A stretch of DNA of 64,000 bases from an uncultured Eubacteriales bacterium (GTDB lineage Bacteria > Bacillota > Clostridia > Christensenellales > UMGS416): the NCBI GenBank assembly GCA_900542005.1, contig UQLW01000013.1:9710-73709 (forward strand), in the 5' to 3' direction. The notes under the pieces were generated by a model. That model ran no database searches. It worked only from the letters and a program-made list of their open reading frames with translations, and was not told where the DNA came from. The position numbers and the translations under genes are program-made. This document shows, piece by piece, positions 52,386-61,711 of this stretch. How positions within the stretch are numbered: position 1 is the first letter of the stretch; every line of letters starts with the position of its first letter.

Positions 52386-54245
52386 ATGGAATATCCGTAT
52401 CTGAATCAAGCCCAGGATCCTGCACGGCTCAAGGCCATGTCCCCAGAGGAGCTCAAGCTGCTGGCGCAGGATATCCGGGAGAAAATCGTAGAGGTAGTTT
52501 CTCATAATGGGGGACACCTGGCCTCCAACCTGGGCGTGGTGGAGGCTACGCTGGCGATTCATCGGGTTTTTGATGTGGGCCGGGATCAGGTCATCTGGGA
52601 TGTGGGCCATCAAAGCTATGTCCATAAGCTGCTGACCGGACGGCAGCAGGCCTTCGATACGCTTCGCACCCTGGACGGCGTCAGCGGCTTCCCCAAGCGC
52701 AGCGAGAACCCGGCGGACGGCTTTGATACCGGCCACAGCACCACCTCCATTTCGGTGGCGCTGGGCATGGCGCGGGCCCGGGATCTTTTAAGCCAGAAGC
52801 ACCATGTGGTGGCCTTTATTGGCGATGGATCGCTGACCGGCGGCATGGCCTGGGAGGCCATGAACGACGCCGGGCACAAGCGGGAGAAGCTGATCGTCAT
52901 TCTCAATGATAATGAGATGTCCATCAGCCGCAACGTCGGGGCGCTGTCGGCGCACCTGGCGCAGCTGCGGGCGCGGCATTGGTATACCTCCCTTAAGCAT
53001 TGGATCCGCGACCGGGTAGGCCCGATTCCCCTGATTGGCCAGCCCATTTACCGGCTGCTGGGCACGATCCGCGACCACACCAAGTATACCCTGCTGAGCC
53101 GGCAGGGCGGGATCCTGTTTGAGGAGATGGGCTGGACCTACATTGGCCCCATCGACGGCCATGATATCCGGAGGATGGAGGAGGTGCTGGAGCAGGTCAA
53201 GGACTTGGATGAGCCGGTGATCGTGCATATCCGCACCCAAAAGGGCCGGGGCTATGGGCCCGCCCAGCAGCGGCCTGACCGGTATCACGGCGTCGGCCCC
53301 TTTGACGTGCAGACCGGCGCGACCGCCGAACGCCCCAAGGGCTACAGCGACGTGGTGGGCGAGACGCTGGTAGCTATGGCCTGGAAGGACAGCCGGGTGT
53401 GCGCCATCACCGCCGCCATGCCGGACGGCTGCGGGCTCGGCCTGTTCCGCGACCGGTTCCCGAGGCGGTATTTTGACGTGGCGATCGCTGAGCAGCACGC
53501 GGTGACCATGGCGGCCGGCATGGCGGCCGGCGGGCTCCGTCCGGTGGTATGCATCTATGCTACCTTCATGCAGCGGGCCTATGATCAGCTGCTGGAGGAC
53601 GTGTGCCTGCAGCGGCTGCCGGTGGTCCTGTGCCTGACGCATACGGGTATCTCCGGCGAGGATGGCGAAACGCACCAGGGCGTCTATGCGCTCTCCTATC
53701 TCAGCGGCCTGCCCAATATGAAGATCCTGATGGCTTCCAGCGCCGGCCAGCTGCGGGCGATGATTACCTATGCCCTGACGCAGCCGGACCCGGTTGCGAT
53801 CTGCTATCCCAAATCGGGCCCTATGGGGAAGATGGATCACTACTACCGCCCAGCGTGGGCCAGGGTATGGGGAAAGGGCGATGCGCCGGTCGCCCTGATT
53901 GCCACTGGCGTAATGGTGGAAACAGCCTGCTCGGTGGCCGGAAGGCCGGATATTGAGGCTGACGTCTATGACGCTTCGATCCTCAAGCCGCTGGATACAG
54001 CGATGCTGTCGTGGATCCTGACGCGCTACAGGCGGGTTTATACCCTGGAGGATATGGTGCCCTCCGGCGGCCTGGGCCAGGCAGTGGCCGACTATGCAGA
54101 GCAATCCGGCGCGAAGGCGAGGCTTTGCGCCCTGCGCCTGCCGGACGCCTTTATCCCCCATGGGCAGGCGGCCCAGCTTCGCGCCCGTTATGGGCTGGAC
54201 GAGGAAGGGGTCTATCGCGCGGTCAAGGAAGGAGGGCTCCCATGA
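52386..54245 (+). CDS. dxs: 1-deoxy-D-xylulose-5-phosphate synthase
   Basis: The first step of the MEP isoprenoid pathway and a precursor of thiamine and pyridoxal (619 aa). TPP-binding motifs are GHSTTSISVALGMARARDL, FIGDGSLTGGMAWEAMNDAG and IVILNDNEMSIS. The transketolase-like segments are FDVAIAEQHAVTMAAGMAAGGL and THTGISGEDGETHQGVYALSYL. The TPP cofactor connects to thiT/thiN elsewhere in the window. Its stop overlaps the tlyA start. Confidence 0.97.
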   Translation: MEYPYLNQAQDPARLKAMSPEELKLLAQDIREKIVEVVSHNGGHLASNLGVVEATLAIHRVFDVGRDQVIWDVGHQSYVHKLLTGRQQAFDTLRTLDGVSGFPKRSENPADGFDTGHSTTSISVALGMARARDLLSQKHHVVAFIGDGSLTGGMAWEAMNDAGHKREKLIVILNDNEMSISRNVGALSAHLAQLRARHWYTSLKHWIRDRVGPIPLIGQPIYRLLGTIRDHTKYTLLSRQGGILFEEMGWTYIGPIDGHDIRRMEEVLEQVKDLDEPVIVHIRTQKGRGYGPAQQRPDRYHGVGPFDVQTGATAERPKGYSDVVGETLVAMAWKDSRVCAITAAMPDGCGLGLFRDRFPRRYFDVAIAEQHAVTMAAGMAAGGLRPVVCIYATFMQRAYDQLLEDVCLQRLPVVLCLTHTGISGEDGETHQGVYALSYLSGLPNMKILMASSAGQLRAMITYALTQPDPVAICYPKSGPMGKMDHYYRPAWARVWGKGDAPVALIATGVMVETACSVAGRPDIEADVYDASILKPLDTAMLSWILTRYRRVYTLEDMVPSGGLGQAVADYAEQSGAKARLCALRLPDAFIPHGQAAQLRARYGLDEEGVYRAVKEGGLP

Positions 54246-55042
54246 GGCTGGATGCGCTCTTGGTGCAGCGGGGGCTGCTGCCCAGCCGGGAAAAGGCAAA
54301 GGAGGCCATTGCCCGGGGAGAGGTCCTGGTTGAGGGCCGGCCGGCGGGCAAAGCGGCCCAGCCGGTTCAGGAGGATGCAGCGCTGCAGGTGACCGCCCGT
54401 CCGGCCTATGTCAGCCGGGGCGGACTTAAGCTGGAGAAGGCGCTGCAGTGCTTTCCGGACTTTTCCGTCGAGGGGGATCGGGTGCTGGATATCGGCGCCT
54501 CCACCGGCGGATTTACCGATTGCCTGCTCAAGCATGGCGCGGCGAAGGTCTATGCCATCGACGTAGGCACCGGCCAGCTGGCGGAAGCGCTTCGGCGCGA
54601 TCCGCGGGTGGTGTCAATGGAGGGCGTCAATGCGCGCGCCCTTACCCCGGAGGATATTGGGGAAATGACCCACGGGGCGGTCATGGACGTGTCGTTTATT
54701 TCCATCACCAAAATCATTCCGGCCTTGGAGCGTCTTGTGGCCCCCGATGGGTATTTGATGGCCTTGGTGAAGCCGCAGTTTGAGTCCGGCCGTGCTGCGG
54801 TTGGAAAGCGCGGCGTCGTAAAGCGGCCGGAGGCCCACCGGGCCGTGCTGCGGCAGGTAACCGCCTTTGTCCGGGAGGCGACAGATTTTGCGGTGGTGGG
54901 GCTGGATGTGTCCCCGATCCTGGGGCCGGAGGGCAATGTGGAGTTCCTTATGCTGTGTCGCCGCGGGGCGGCGGGGCTGGACCCGGACGCGGCCGGGGCG
55001 AGGATTGAATGCCTCGTCCATGCGGCCCATGGGCATGCATAA
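54242..55042 (+). CDS. tlyA: TlyA family rRNA methyltransferase / haemolysin-like protein
   Basis: A 266-residue protein with an N-terminal S4 RNA-binding domain (residues 1-62, MRLDALLVQRGLLPSREKAKEAIARGEVLVEG). A Rossmann methyltransferase follows, with VLDIGASTGGFTDCLLKHGA for SAM, MDVSFISITKIIPAL and LVKPQFESGRAAVGKRGVV. Mycobacterial TlyA makes 2'-O-methylcytidine in both ribosomal subunits, and clostridial relatives are less studied. ATG overlaps the dxs stop (ATGA). Confidence 0.93.
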   Translation: MRLDALLVQRGLLPSREKAKEAIARGEVLVEGRPAGKAAQPVQEDAALQVTARPAYVSRGGLKLEKALQCFPDFSVEGDRVLDIGASTGGFTDCLLKHGAAKVYAIDVGTGQLAEALRRDPRVVSMEGVNARALTPEDIGEMTHGAVMDVSFISITKIIPALERLVAPDGYLMALVKPQFESGRAAVGKRGVVKRPEAHRAVLRQVTAFVREATDFAVVGLDVSPILGPEGNVEFLMLCRRGAAGLDPDAAGARIECLVHAAHGHA

Positions 55043-55060
55043 AGCGTTATACAGGGAAAA

Positions 55061-55098
55061 CCCGGGGCGAAACAAGCTGACGCCCCGGGCGTTCTTTT
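55061..55098 (+). terminator. Intrinsic terminator of the nusB-tlyA region
   Basis: Stem CCCGGGGCG / CGCCCCGGG with an 11-base loop, then CGTTCTTTT, 18 bases after the tlyA stop. Confidence 0.85.
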
Positions 55099-55166
55099 GG
55101 AAAAAGGGAAAAAACGTAAAAATCATGGGGATTTTCTGCGAAACTATGGAAAGGGAAAAGCATTGC

Positions 55167-55195
55167 TTGTATCCTGCCATAGGATGGTTTATAAT
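55167..55195 (+). promoter_or_regulatory. Promoter of the nadK-argR-recN operon
   Basis: -35 TTGTAT (55167-55172), 17-base spacer, -10 TATAAT (55190-55195), 38 bases before the nadK start. Confidence 0.8.
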
Positions 55196-55233
55196 AATTA
55201 TGCATCATATGTGGAAACGGGGTTCAAGATTTT

Positions 55234-56112
55234 ATGCAGCTTGGAATATGGCTACACGACAGCAAGGATCCGGAGCTGACGGTGAGCCGGCAGGTAACCG
55301 AATACCTGGCGGAGCGGCAGGTGGCCTGCTTTGCCCGGGTTGATCAGCATTGCGCGGCCCTTGCAGGCGTGCGCGCCCTGCCGCCGGATGCGTTTTTTAC
55401 GGGGCTGGACGCCCTTGTTGTGCTGGGCGGGGACGGCAGCATGCTGGCCGCCGCGCGGGAGGGCGCCCGCTATGGCGTGTCCATGCTGGGCGTTAACCTG
55501 GGGCATCGGGGCTTTATGACCGAATGCGAGCCGGGGGAGCTGCAGCCAGCCCTGGAGGCTTTGGTGGATGGCCGTTTCCGCGTCGAAAGGCGGATGATGC
55601 TCCGGGCGACCCTGAAGGATCCGGAGGGCGGCGCCCTCTGGCAGGTGGACGCGCTTAACGACGTGGTGCTGTGCAACCGCGCTCCGGTGCAGCTGATCCA
55701 TGCGGCGGCCAGCATTGAGGCCTGCCTTCTGGAGCGGTATGCCTGCGACGCCATGATTGTTTCATCGCCCACAGGGTCCACAGCTTACTCCATGGCGGCT
55801 GGCGGCCCCATTATCAATCCCCAGATGCCCTGCATGGTGCTGACGCCGGTTTGCGCCAGCTCCCTGACGGCGCGGCCCATGGTGCTGGCGGAGGGCGACC
55901 GGCTGACGCTGACGCTGACCGATCCCGCCCAGGCGGGCCTGGCGGTGGCCGATGGGCAAAACCGCTTCCCGATGGATCCCGGACAGCAGCTTTTGATTGA
56001 AAAATCCCCCTATACGACCGGCCTGATCCGGATATTCCCGCATAATTTCTACCAGGTGCTGCGGGACAAGCGGGATGAATGGGCCAGGGATGAATACTTA
56101 AAGAGAGGATGA
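55234..56112 (+). CDS. nadK: NAD kinase
   Basis: Phosphorylates NAD to NADP (292 aa). The GGDGS motif (residues 65-69), LGVNLGHRGFMTECEPGEL, the NDVVLCNRAP segment and SSPTGSTAYSMAAGGPIINP are all conserved. The ribosome site is weak and no alternative start fits better. It lies between tlyA and argR as in other Bacillota. Its NADP supports folD and Dxr activity. Confidence 0.96.
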   Translation: MQLGIWLHDSKDPELTVSRQVTEYLAERQVACFARVDQHCAALAGVRALPPDAFFTGLDALVVLGGDGSMLAAAREGARYGVSMLGVNLGHRGFMTECEPGELQPALEALVDGRFRVERRMMLRATLKDPEGGALWQVDALNDVVLCNRAPVQLIHAAASIEACLLERYACDAMIVSSPTGSTAYSMAAGGPIINPQMPCMVLTPVCASSLTARPMVLAEGDRLTLTLTDPAQAGLAVADGQNRFPMDPGQQLLIEKSPYTTGLIRIFPHNFYQVLRDKRDEWARDEYLKRG

Positions 56113-56116
56113 GGAG

Positions 56117-56569
56117 ATGAAAAACCGACGACACCTGATGATTATGGATATCATTGAGAACATGTGCATCCAAACCCAGGAGGAACTGGTGGACGAGCTG
56201 CGGCGGCGGGGACAGAAGGTGACGCAGGCCACCATATCGCGGGATATCAAGGAGCTGCGAATGGTAAAGGTAACGGACAGCAAGGGCAACCACCGGTATG
56301 CGATCACCAGCGGTTCCGAGCAGGAGCTGACCGACCGGCAGATGCGGATCTTTGCCGATTCGGTTATCTCCGTACAGCAGGCGCAGAATATCATCGTGAT
56401 CAAGACCATTTCCGGAAGCGCCAACGCGGCGGGCGAAACCATCGACGCCTTCAAGTGGCCGGAAATTGTCGGGACGATAGCCGGTGATAATACGATCTTC
56501 CTGGTTGCGCCCGATGAAAACGGCGCCCAAACGGTGGTGGAGCGGTTTAAGGGCTATCTGCACGGATAA
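56117..56569 (+). CDS. argR: Arginine repressor ArgR/AhrC
   Basis: A 150-residue arginine-responsive regulator. The winged-helix N-terminus has QTQEELVDELRRRGQKVTQATISRDIKELRMVKV. The C-terminal hexamerisation/arginine-binding domain has ISGSANAAGETIDAFKWPEIVGTIAGDNTIFLVAPDE with the GDNT motif. Arginine as corepressor is expected. GAGGATGAGGAG precedes ATG 56117. Confidence 0.97.
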   Translation: MKNRRHLMIMDIIENMCIQTQEELVDELRRRGQKVTQATISRDIKELRMVKVTDSKGNHRYAITSGSEQELTDRQMRIFADSVISVQQAQNIIVIKTISGSANAAGETIDAFKWPEIVGTIAGDNTIFLVAPDENGAQTVVERFKGYLHG

Positions 56570-56586
56570 TAAAGGAGGTACAGGCC

Positions 56587-58311
56587 TTGCTTTACCAGTT
56601 ATCCATCCGAAATGTGGCGATCATTGAATCGGTGGAGCTGTCCTTGGAGCCGGGGCTGAATATTCTGACCGGCGAAACAGGCGCGGGCAAGTCGATCCTG
56701 ATCGACTCGCTGAACCTGGTGCTGGGCGCGCGGACCAACCGGGGGCTGATCCGCAGGCCCGCCCAGAGCGCCAGGGTAGAGGCGGCCTTTGATGATATCG
56801 GGCCCAGGGCTGAGGCGCTGCTGAGCCAGTGGGAGCTGCCGTCTGAGGACGGCAGCCTGATTATCAGCCGGGAGATCTTTGACAACGGCCGCAGCACGGC
56901 GCGGATTAACGGATGCCTTGCAACGCTGGCCCAGGTGAAGGAGCTGGCGGCGCTGCTGGTGGATGTCCATGGCCAACACGAATACCGCTATCTGCTGGAT
57001 CCGGCGCAGCATCCCCATATCCTGGACGCCTATGCCGGGGAGCCCGCGGCGAAGCTCTTGGAGCAGCTATCTGGGCTGTGCGCCCGGTATAGCGAGGCGG
57101 CCGGGGCGCTGTCGCAGCGCTATGGCGACGAGCAGGAACGGCAGCGTAGGATGGACATCCTCCAATATCAGATCCATGAAATTGCCGAGGCGCACATCAC
57201 CCCGGGCGAGGACGAGCAGCTGGAAAGCGAGCGGAACCTGATGCAGCATGCCGAGCGGCTGAAGCAGGCGGTGGAGGGCGCCTACCGGCTGCTGTATGAG
57301 GGGACGGAAAGCGCCGGAGGCGAAGGACCCGGCGCCCAATGGCTGGTCGATCAATCGGTCAGCCTTTTGGAGCGGGCCGGGGCCATTGATCCTTCGCTGA
57401 GCGAGCTGGCCGCCCAGCTGACCAGCATCAGCTATGAGCTGGAGGACGCCATCGAGACGCTGCGCAGCGTATCCGGACGCTTCGATTTCGATGATTTCCG
57501 CCTGGAGGAAGTGGAAGGCCGCCTGACGCAGCTTAAGCAGCTAAAGCGCAAATACGGCGGGACCCTGGAGGAGGTGCTGGATTTCGGCCGTCAAGCCGAG
57601 CGGGAATACGATCAGTACCTGCATGCGGAGGAAAATGTTATCGCCCTGGAGGCTGAGCTGCACGACCTATCTGTGCGCTGGAACCAGATCAGCGGGCGGC
57701 TGACGCAGGTGCGCAGGGAGGCGGCCCAGCGATTTGAGCAGGCGGTGCTGGCCCAGCTCAAGGACCTGGGCATGGAGGACGCCCGGTTTGAAGCGCGCCT
57801 TATCGCCAGGCCGCTGGAGGAGGGGCAGCGCGGCCTGCCGGCTTCCGGTGCAGAGCGCGTGCAGTTCTATCTGGCCGCTAACCGGGGCGAAGATCCGGCC
57901 CCGCTGGACAAGGTGGCCTCCGGCGGCGAGCTTTCGCGGATCATGCTGGCCATAAAGGCGGTGGTCGCAGCCATGGACGATATTCCAACCATGATTTTTG
58001 ATGAAATCGATTCCGGTATCAGCGGCAATATGGCCCGCATTGTAGGGCAAAAGCTGGCGCTTATTGCCCGGCAGCGGCAGGTTGTCTGCATCACCCATAC
58101 GGCGCAGATCGCGGCTATGGCCGACGCTCATTACTATATCGAGAAGGTGGCCGACGAAAGCCGAACCCATACCCAGGTAAGCGCGCTGGCGCCCGGCGAC
58201 CGGTACCGGGAAATTGCCCGGCTGGTGGGCGGGGATATGGCCGGGTCGGTGGCGGCCGAGCATGCCCGCGAGATGCTGAAGTGGTGCCGTCAATATAAAA
58301 AAAGCCTATAA
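56587..58311 (+). CDS. recN: DNA repair protein RecN
   Basis: SMC-like ATPase (574 aa) in double-strand break repair. Walker A is TGETGAGKSIL (about residues 29-39). A long central coiled coil with hinge spans about 160-390. The ABC signature is KVASGGELSRIMLAIK, with Walker B MIFDEIDSGISG and the H-loop VCITHTAQIAA. The start is TTG 56587, eight bases after AAGGAGGT, so non-ATG use is well supported. recN-spoIVB-spo0A is the Bacillus gene order. Confidence 0.97.
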   Translation: MLYQLSIRNVAIIESVELSLEPGLNILTGETGAGKSILIDSLNLVLGARTNRGLIRRPAQSARVEAAFDDIGPRAEALLSQWELPSEDGSLIISREIFDNGRSTARINGCLATLAQVKELAALLVDVHGQHEYRYLLDPAQHPHILDAYAGEPAAKLLEQLSGLCARYSEAAGALSQRYGDEQERQRRMDILQYQIHEIAEAHITPGEDEQLESERNLMQHAERLKQAVEGAYRLLYEGTESAGGEGPGAQWLVDQSVSLLERAGAIDPSLSELAAQLTSISYELEDAIETLRSVSGRFDFDDFRLEEVEGRLTQLKQLKRKYGGTLEEVLDFGRQAEREYDQYLHAEENVIALEAELHDLSVRWNQISGRLTQVRREAAQRFEQAVLAQLKDLGMEDARFEARLIARPLEEGQRGLPASGAERVQFYLAANRGEDPAPLDKVASGGELSRIMLAIKAVVAAMDDIPTMIFDEIDSGISGNMARIVGQKLALIARQRQVVCITHTAQIAAMADAHYYIEKVADESRTHTQVSALAPGDRYREIARLVGGDMAGSVAAEHAREMLKWCRQYKKSL

Positions 58312-58318
58312 CCCCATG

Positions 58319-58348
58319 AAAAAGCGCTGGAATCCCTCCGGCGCTTTT
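58319..58348 (+). terminator. Intrinsic terminator of recN
   Basis: AAAAGCGCTGG pairs with CCGGCGCTTTT (one T-G wobble) around a seven-base loop, directly after the recN stop. The tail is TTTT. Confidence 0.8.
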
Positions 58349-58438
58349 AGTATCTTTTGTAATCCTTTGGCCACCGGTATATCATCCTCCGACCTGCCCA
58401 AAACTAAGGCCCGACGATGATGAAAAGGCGGGGCGGTT

Positions 58439-59731
58439 ATGAATCAAAAAATACGAAAGGCTGTGGGATGGCTCCTATCCCTGTGTGTGATGGGCGTATG
58501 GGCGACGCCCATATCCAGGCAGATTTATTCTTTGCCGGATGTACTGTATTTAACCGAAGGCGAAGCGCGTTCCCTTTCGCTGGGCTTCCCCTTTGAGATC
58601 AAGGTGCTCGACGAACAGGTAGTAGACGCGGAGCAAAGCCAGGGCGTTACGACGGGAAGGCGCTTTTTTTCCAGCGGCGAGGTGGTGCTGACCAGCAACG
58701 AGGAGGGCCGGACCCAGCTGGAGCTCTCGCTTTTCGGCCTGATTCCGCTGCGGCGCGTGGGCATTACCGTACAGAAGGACCGGATGCTGATCCCCGGCGG
58801 CCAATCCATTGGGGTGGCGATGCATACCCGGGGCACGCTGGTTGTCGGACGCAGCGAAATTGTCGACGAGCAAGGCCAAGCGCATAACCCGGCGGAGGAA
58901 GCCGGCCTTAAGCCAGGCGAGGTCATTACCGCGCTGAATGGGCAGGCTGTGGAGAATTCCCAGCATCTGTCCGAGCTCGTCAACCAAAGCCCGGACAGCA
59001 AGATCAACCTGACGGTGGAAAACGCCGGGCAAACCAGGCAGGTCACCATTGAGGCGGTCAAGGACCGCCAGGACGGCCTGTACCGGCTGGGAATATGGGT
59101 GCGTGACTCCACCGCCGGCGTAGGCACGCTCAGCTATATCGATCCGGCCACCATGGCCTTTGGCGCACTGGGGCATGCGATCACGGATCTCGATACCGGA
59201 AAGATCCTGGAGGTGGGCGACGGCGAGATCTATGAGTCGCAGATCCTGTCCATTCAGCAGGGCGCCTCTGGGAACCCGGGCGAACTGAAGGGGGCCTTTG
59301 ACGGCAGCGCGGCGCCGCTGGGCCGTATCGACAGCAACCAGCAATATGGCATCTACGGCTTTATGGACGAGCTTCCGGATAACTGCTGGGAGGCGGTGCC
59401 GGTGGCCAGCCACGATCAGGTGCATCTGGGCGCGGCGACCATTCTCTCCACCGTGGACGATGGGGGCATCCAGGCCTATGATGTGGAGATCACCCGCCTG
59501 TATCCCCAGAGCAGCGCGGCGGCCAAGGGTATTGTGCTGAAGGTGGTCGATCCCGAACTCCTGGAGAAGACCGGCGGGATCGTGCAGGGGATGAGCGGCA
59601 GCCCTATCCTGCAGGATGGACGGCTGGTAGGGGCGGTAACCCATGTATTCATCAACGATCCGGTGATCGGACATGGCATCTACATCGACTGGATGCTGGA
59701 ACAAAGCGACGCAATGAAAAGCAGGAATTAG
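58439..59731 (+). CDS. spoIVB: Stage IV sporulation protein B (S55 serine peptidase)
   Basis: Forespore protease (430 aa) that crosses the inner membrane and triggers pro-sigma-K processing through SpoIVFA. One N-terminal membrane anchor (about 9-28). A PDZ domain (about 130-210) includes EEAGLKPGEVITALNGQAVENSQHLSELV. The S55 protease domain starts near RDSTAGVGTLSYIDP. The nucleophile is in GIVQGMSGSPILQDGRLVGAVTHVF (Ser about 386), and the catalytic His sits in FGALGHAITD. In Bacillus it is transcribed by sigma-F/G. I see no convincing such promoter in the 127 bases upstream. Confidence 0.96.
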   Translation: MNQKIRKAVGWLLSLCVMGVWATPISRQIYSLPDVLYLTEGEARSLSLGFPFEIKVLDEQVVDAEQSQGVTTGRRFFSSGEVVLTSNEEGRTQLELSLFGLIPLRRVGITVQKDRMLIPGGQSIGVAMHTRGTLVVGRSEIVDEQGQAHNPAEEAGLKPGEVITALNGQAVENSQHLSELVNQSPDSKINLTVENAGQTRQVTIEAVKDRQDGLYRLGIWVRDSTAGVGTLSYIDPATMAFGALGHAITDLDTGKILEVGDGEIYESQILSIQQGASGNPGELKGAFDGSAAPLGRIDSNQQYGIYGFMDELPDNCWEAVPVASHDQVHLGAATILSTVDDGGIQAYDVEITRLYPQSSAAAKGIVLKVVDPELLEKTGGIVQGMSGSPILQDGRLVGAVTHVFINDPVIGHGIYIDWMLEQSDAMKSRN

Positions 59732-59812
59732 GCAAGCGGCATCGAATATTTCCTTTTTATGGTAAATATGGTATGGTTATCTTAAGCTTTCGTTCAGTAG
59801 GATGATATAGAG

Positions 59813-60562
59813 ATGCGAGCAATTATTGTAGACCATAATCCCGAGATCTGCGAGCTGGCTCGGGAAAAACTGGAGCAGGCGGGCATCTGCGTGGAGGCGG
59901 TTGCCTGCGATGGGGCTACGGCCCTGGACAAGATTCGGCAGCTTATGCCGGATCTTGTTTTGCTGGATATTATCTTGCCCTATATGGATGGCGTTGGGCT
60001 CATTGAGACGCTGCGGGAAGAGGGCATGGACAGGCTGCGTATTTTCGTCATGACGGGCATGAATTCCTCGGACCTGATGCGTACGCTGAATAAGCTGGAT
60101 ATTTCAGGCTTTTTCCTCAAGCCCTATGACATTGAGCTTCTGGTGCGCCGGATTCTGACGGTGATGGAGCCGGACCGGCCGCTGCCGCCCAAGCCGGCCG
60201 GCATGATCAGCGCCCTGCTCTCCAGACAGACGGCTCAGTGGCTGCACCGGATGGCCGTCCCGCCTCATGTGAAGGGCTACAGCTATCTGATGCTGGCCGT
60301 CCCCATGGTGGTGGAGGATCCGGAGCTTATCAACGCCATGACCAAGGTCGTGTATCCGGGGATCGCCCAGCGGTATCACACCACCGCTGCCTGCGTGGAG
60401 CGCAACATGCGTCACGCCATCGAAATGGCCTGGAACCGCTGCCGGGTGGAGGAGATGGAGGCGATATTCGGCAATACGCTGGACGTGAACAAGGATAAAC
60501 CCAACAACAGTGAGTTTATCGCAATGCTGGCCGATCATATCCGGCTGGAAAGGATGTACTGA
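59813..60562 (+). CDS. spo0A: Sporulation master response regulator Spo0A
   Basis: Phosphorylated receiver-type regulator that commits the cell to sporulation (249 aa). The receiver domain (1-120) has the phospho-acceptor D52 in LVLLDIILP, switch T81 and K103 in FFLKPYD. The first acidic position reads VDHNPE, so the usual acidic pair is Asp-His. The DNA-binding domain (about 140-249) contains MTKVVYPGIAQRYHTTAACVERNMRHAIEMAWNR. The first base is 81 bases after spoIVB. The ribosome site (AGGA 13 bases upstream) is weak. No clear 0A box or sigma-H promoter was found. Confidence 0.97.
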   Translation: MRAIIVDHNPEICELAREKLEQAGICVEAVACDGATALDKIRQLMPDLVLLDIILPYMDGVGLIETLREEGMDRLRIFVMTGMNSSDLMRTLNKLDISGFFLKPYDIELLVRRILTVMEPDRPLPPKPAGMISALLSRQTAQWLHRMAVPPHVKGYSYLMLAVPMVVEDPELINAMTKVVYPGIAQRYHTTAACVERNMRHAIEMAWNRCRVEEMEAIFGNTLDVNKDKPNNSEFIAMLADHIRLERMY

Positions 60563-60563
60563 G

Positions 60564-61697
60564 ATGGGTCGAGTGATATGGATTGTGCTGGACGGCGTCG
60601 GGGCGGGGGAAGCGCCCGACGCCGCCTGTTTTTCCGATGCCGGGGCCGACACCCTGGGGCATGTGCGCGCCCGGAAGCCCGGGCTTTCCCTTCCGAACCT
60701 GGATGCGCTGGGGTTTTCCCGGCTCTATGGCGGCAGCCGTCCGGCGTTGGGCGCCTATGGCAGGGCCCGGGAGCGCTCCATGGGAAAGGATACGACAACG
60801 GGCCACTGGGAGATGATGGGGGTGGTGCGGGAAACGCCCTTCCCGACCTACCCGCAGGGTTTCCCTCAGGAGGTGATTGACGCCTTCAGCCGGGCAGTGG
60901 GCCGGGGCGTGCTGGGCAATGAACCGGCGTCCGGTACGAAGATCATTGCCCAGCTGGGAGAAGCGCATATGCGCACCGGCCGCTATATTGTCTATACCTC
61001 GGCTGATTCCGTGTTTCAGATCGCCGCGCATGAATCGGTGATCCCCCTGGATGAGCTTTATGAAGCCTGCCAAAAGGCCCGGGCCCTGCTAAAGGGGCCT
61101 CACGCCGTGGCGCGGGTGATCGCCCGCCCCTTTGTGGGCGAGCCCGGCCGCTTTGTGCGCACTGCCGGGCGGCGGGATTTCTCCCTTGAGCCGCCCTATC
61201 CCATGCTGCTGGACGCCCTTGAGGCGCACGGCGTCCCGGTTTGGGGCGTGGGGAAGATTTCTGATATCTTTTGCGGGCGGGGGCTGGCCCGCCACCTGCC
61301 CAGCCACAGCAACGCCGAAGGGATCGAAGCCACGCTCCTGGCCATGAAGGAGCTGCCTTTGGGAATGATTTTGACAAATCTGGTGGATTTCGATATGCTA
61401 TATGGGCACCGCAGGGATGTAGAGGGCTTTGCCACAGCCCTTGAAGAGGCCGATCGGGGAATCGGCCGCGTCATGGCGGCCATGGGGCCGGAGGACACGC
61501 TGATCCTTTGCGCAGACCATGGCTGCGACCCCACCTATGGGGGAAGCGATCATACACGGGAGCTCGTTCCCGTATGCTTCTATGGCGCCGCATACCCGGC
61601 GGACGAGGATATAGGGACGCTGGAGGGCTTTTATCACCTGGGCAACCGGGCGGCGGCGCTGCTGGGCGTACCCTTTCAAGCAGGCGCAAGCACATGA
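60564..61697 (+). CDS. deoB: Phosphopentomutase
   Basis: Interconverts ribose 1- and 5-phosphate (377 aa), linking nucleoside salvage to the pentose pathway. Signatures are VIWIVLDGVGAGEAPDA (metal Asp), the phospho-acceptor Thr in MGKDTTTGHWEMMG, YTSADSVFQIAAHE, DFDMLYGHRRDVEGFATALEE and CADHGCDPTYGGSDHTRE. The start ATG 60564 overlaps nothing and lies one base after the spo0A stop. The punA product feeds ribose 1-phosphate to it. Confidence 0.96.
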   Translation: MGRVIWIVLDGVGAGEAPDAACFSDAGADTLGHVRARKPGLSLPNLDALGFSRLYGGSRPALGAYGRARERSMGKDTTTGHWEMMGVVRETPFPTYPQGFPQEVIDAFSRAVGRGVLGNEPASGTKIIAQLGEAHMRTGRYIVYTSADSVFQIAAHESVIPLDELYEACQKARALLKGPHAVARVIARPFVGEPGRFVRTAGRRDFSLEPPYPMLLDALEAHGVPVWGVGKISDIFCGRGLARHLPSHSNAEGIEATLLAMKELPLGMILTNLVDFDMLYGHRRDVEGFATALEEADRGIGRVMAAMGPEDTLILCADHGCDPTYGGSDHTRELVPVCFYGAAYPADEDIGTLEGFYHLGNRAAALLGVPFQAGAST

Positions 61698-61711
61698 AAG
61701 CGAGGTAACAG

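Noticed and set aside
52788..54299. A 503-codon minus-strand frame opposite dxs
   Set aside because: Antisense to an unmistakable dxs; amino-acid composition typical of GC-rich shadows.
58550..59704. A 384-codon minus-strand frame opposite spoIVB
   Set aside because: spoIVB has intact PDZ and S55 motifs; the opposite frame has none.
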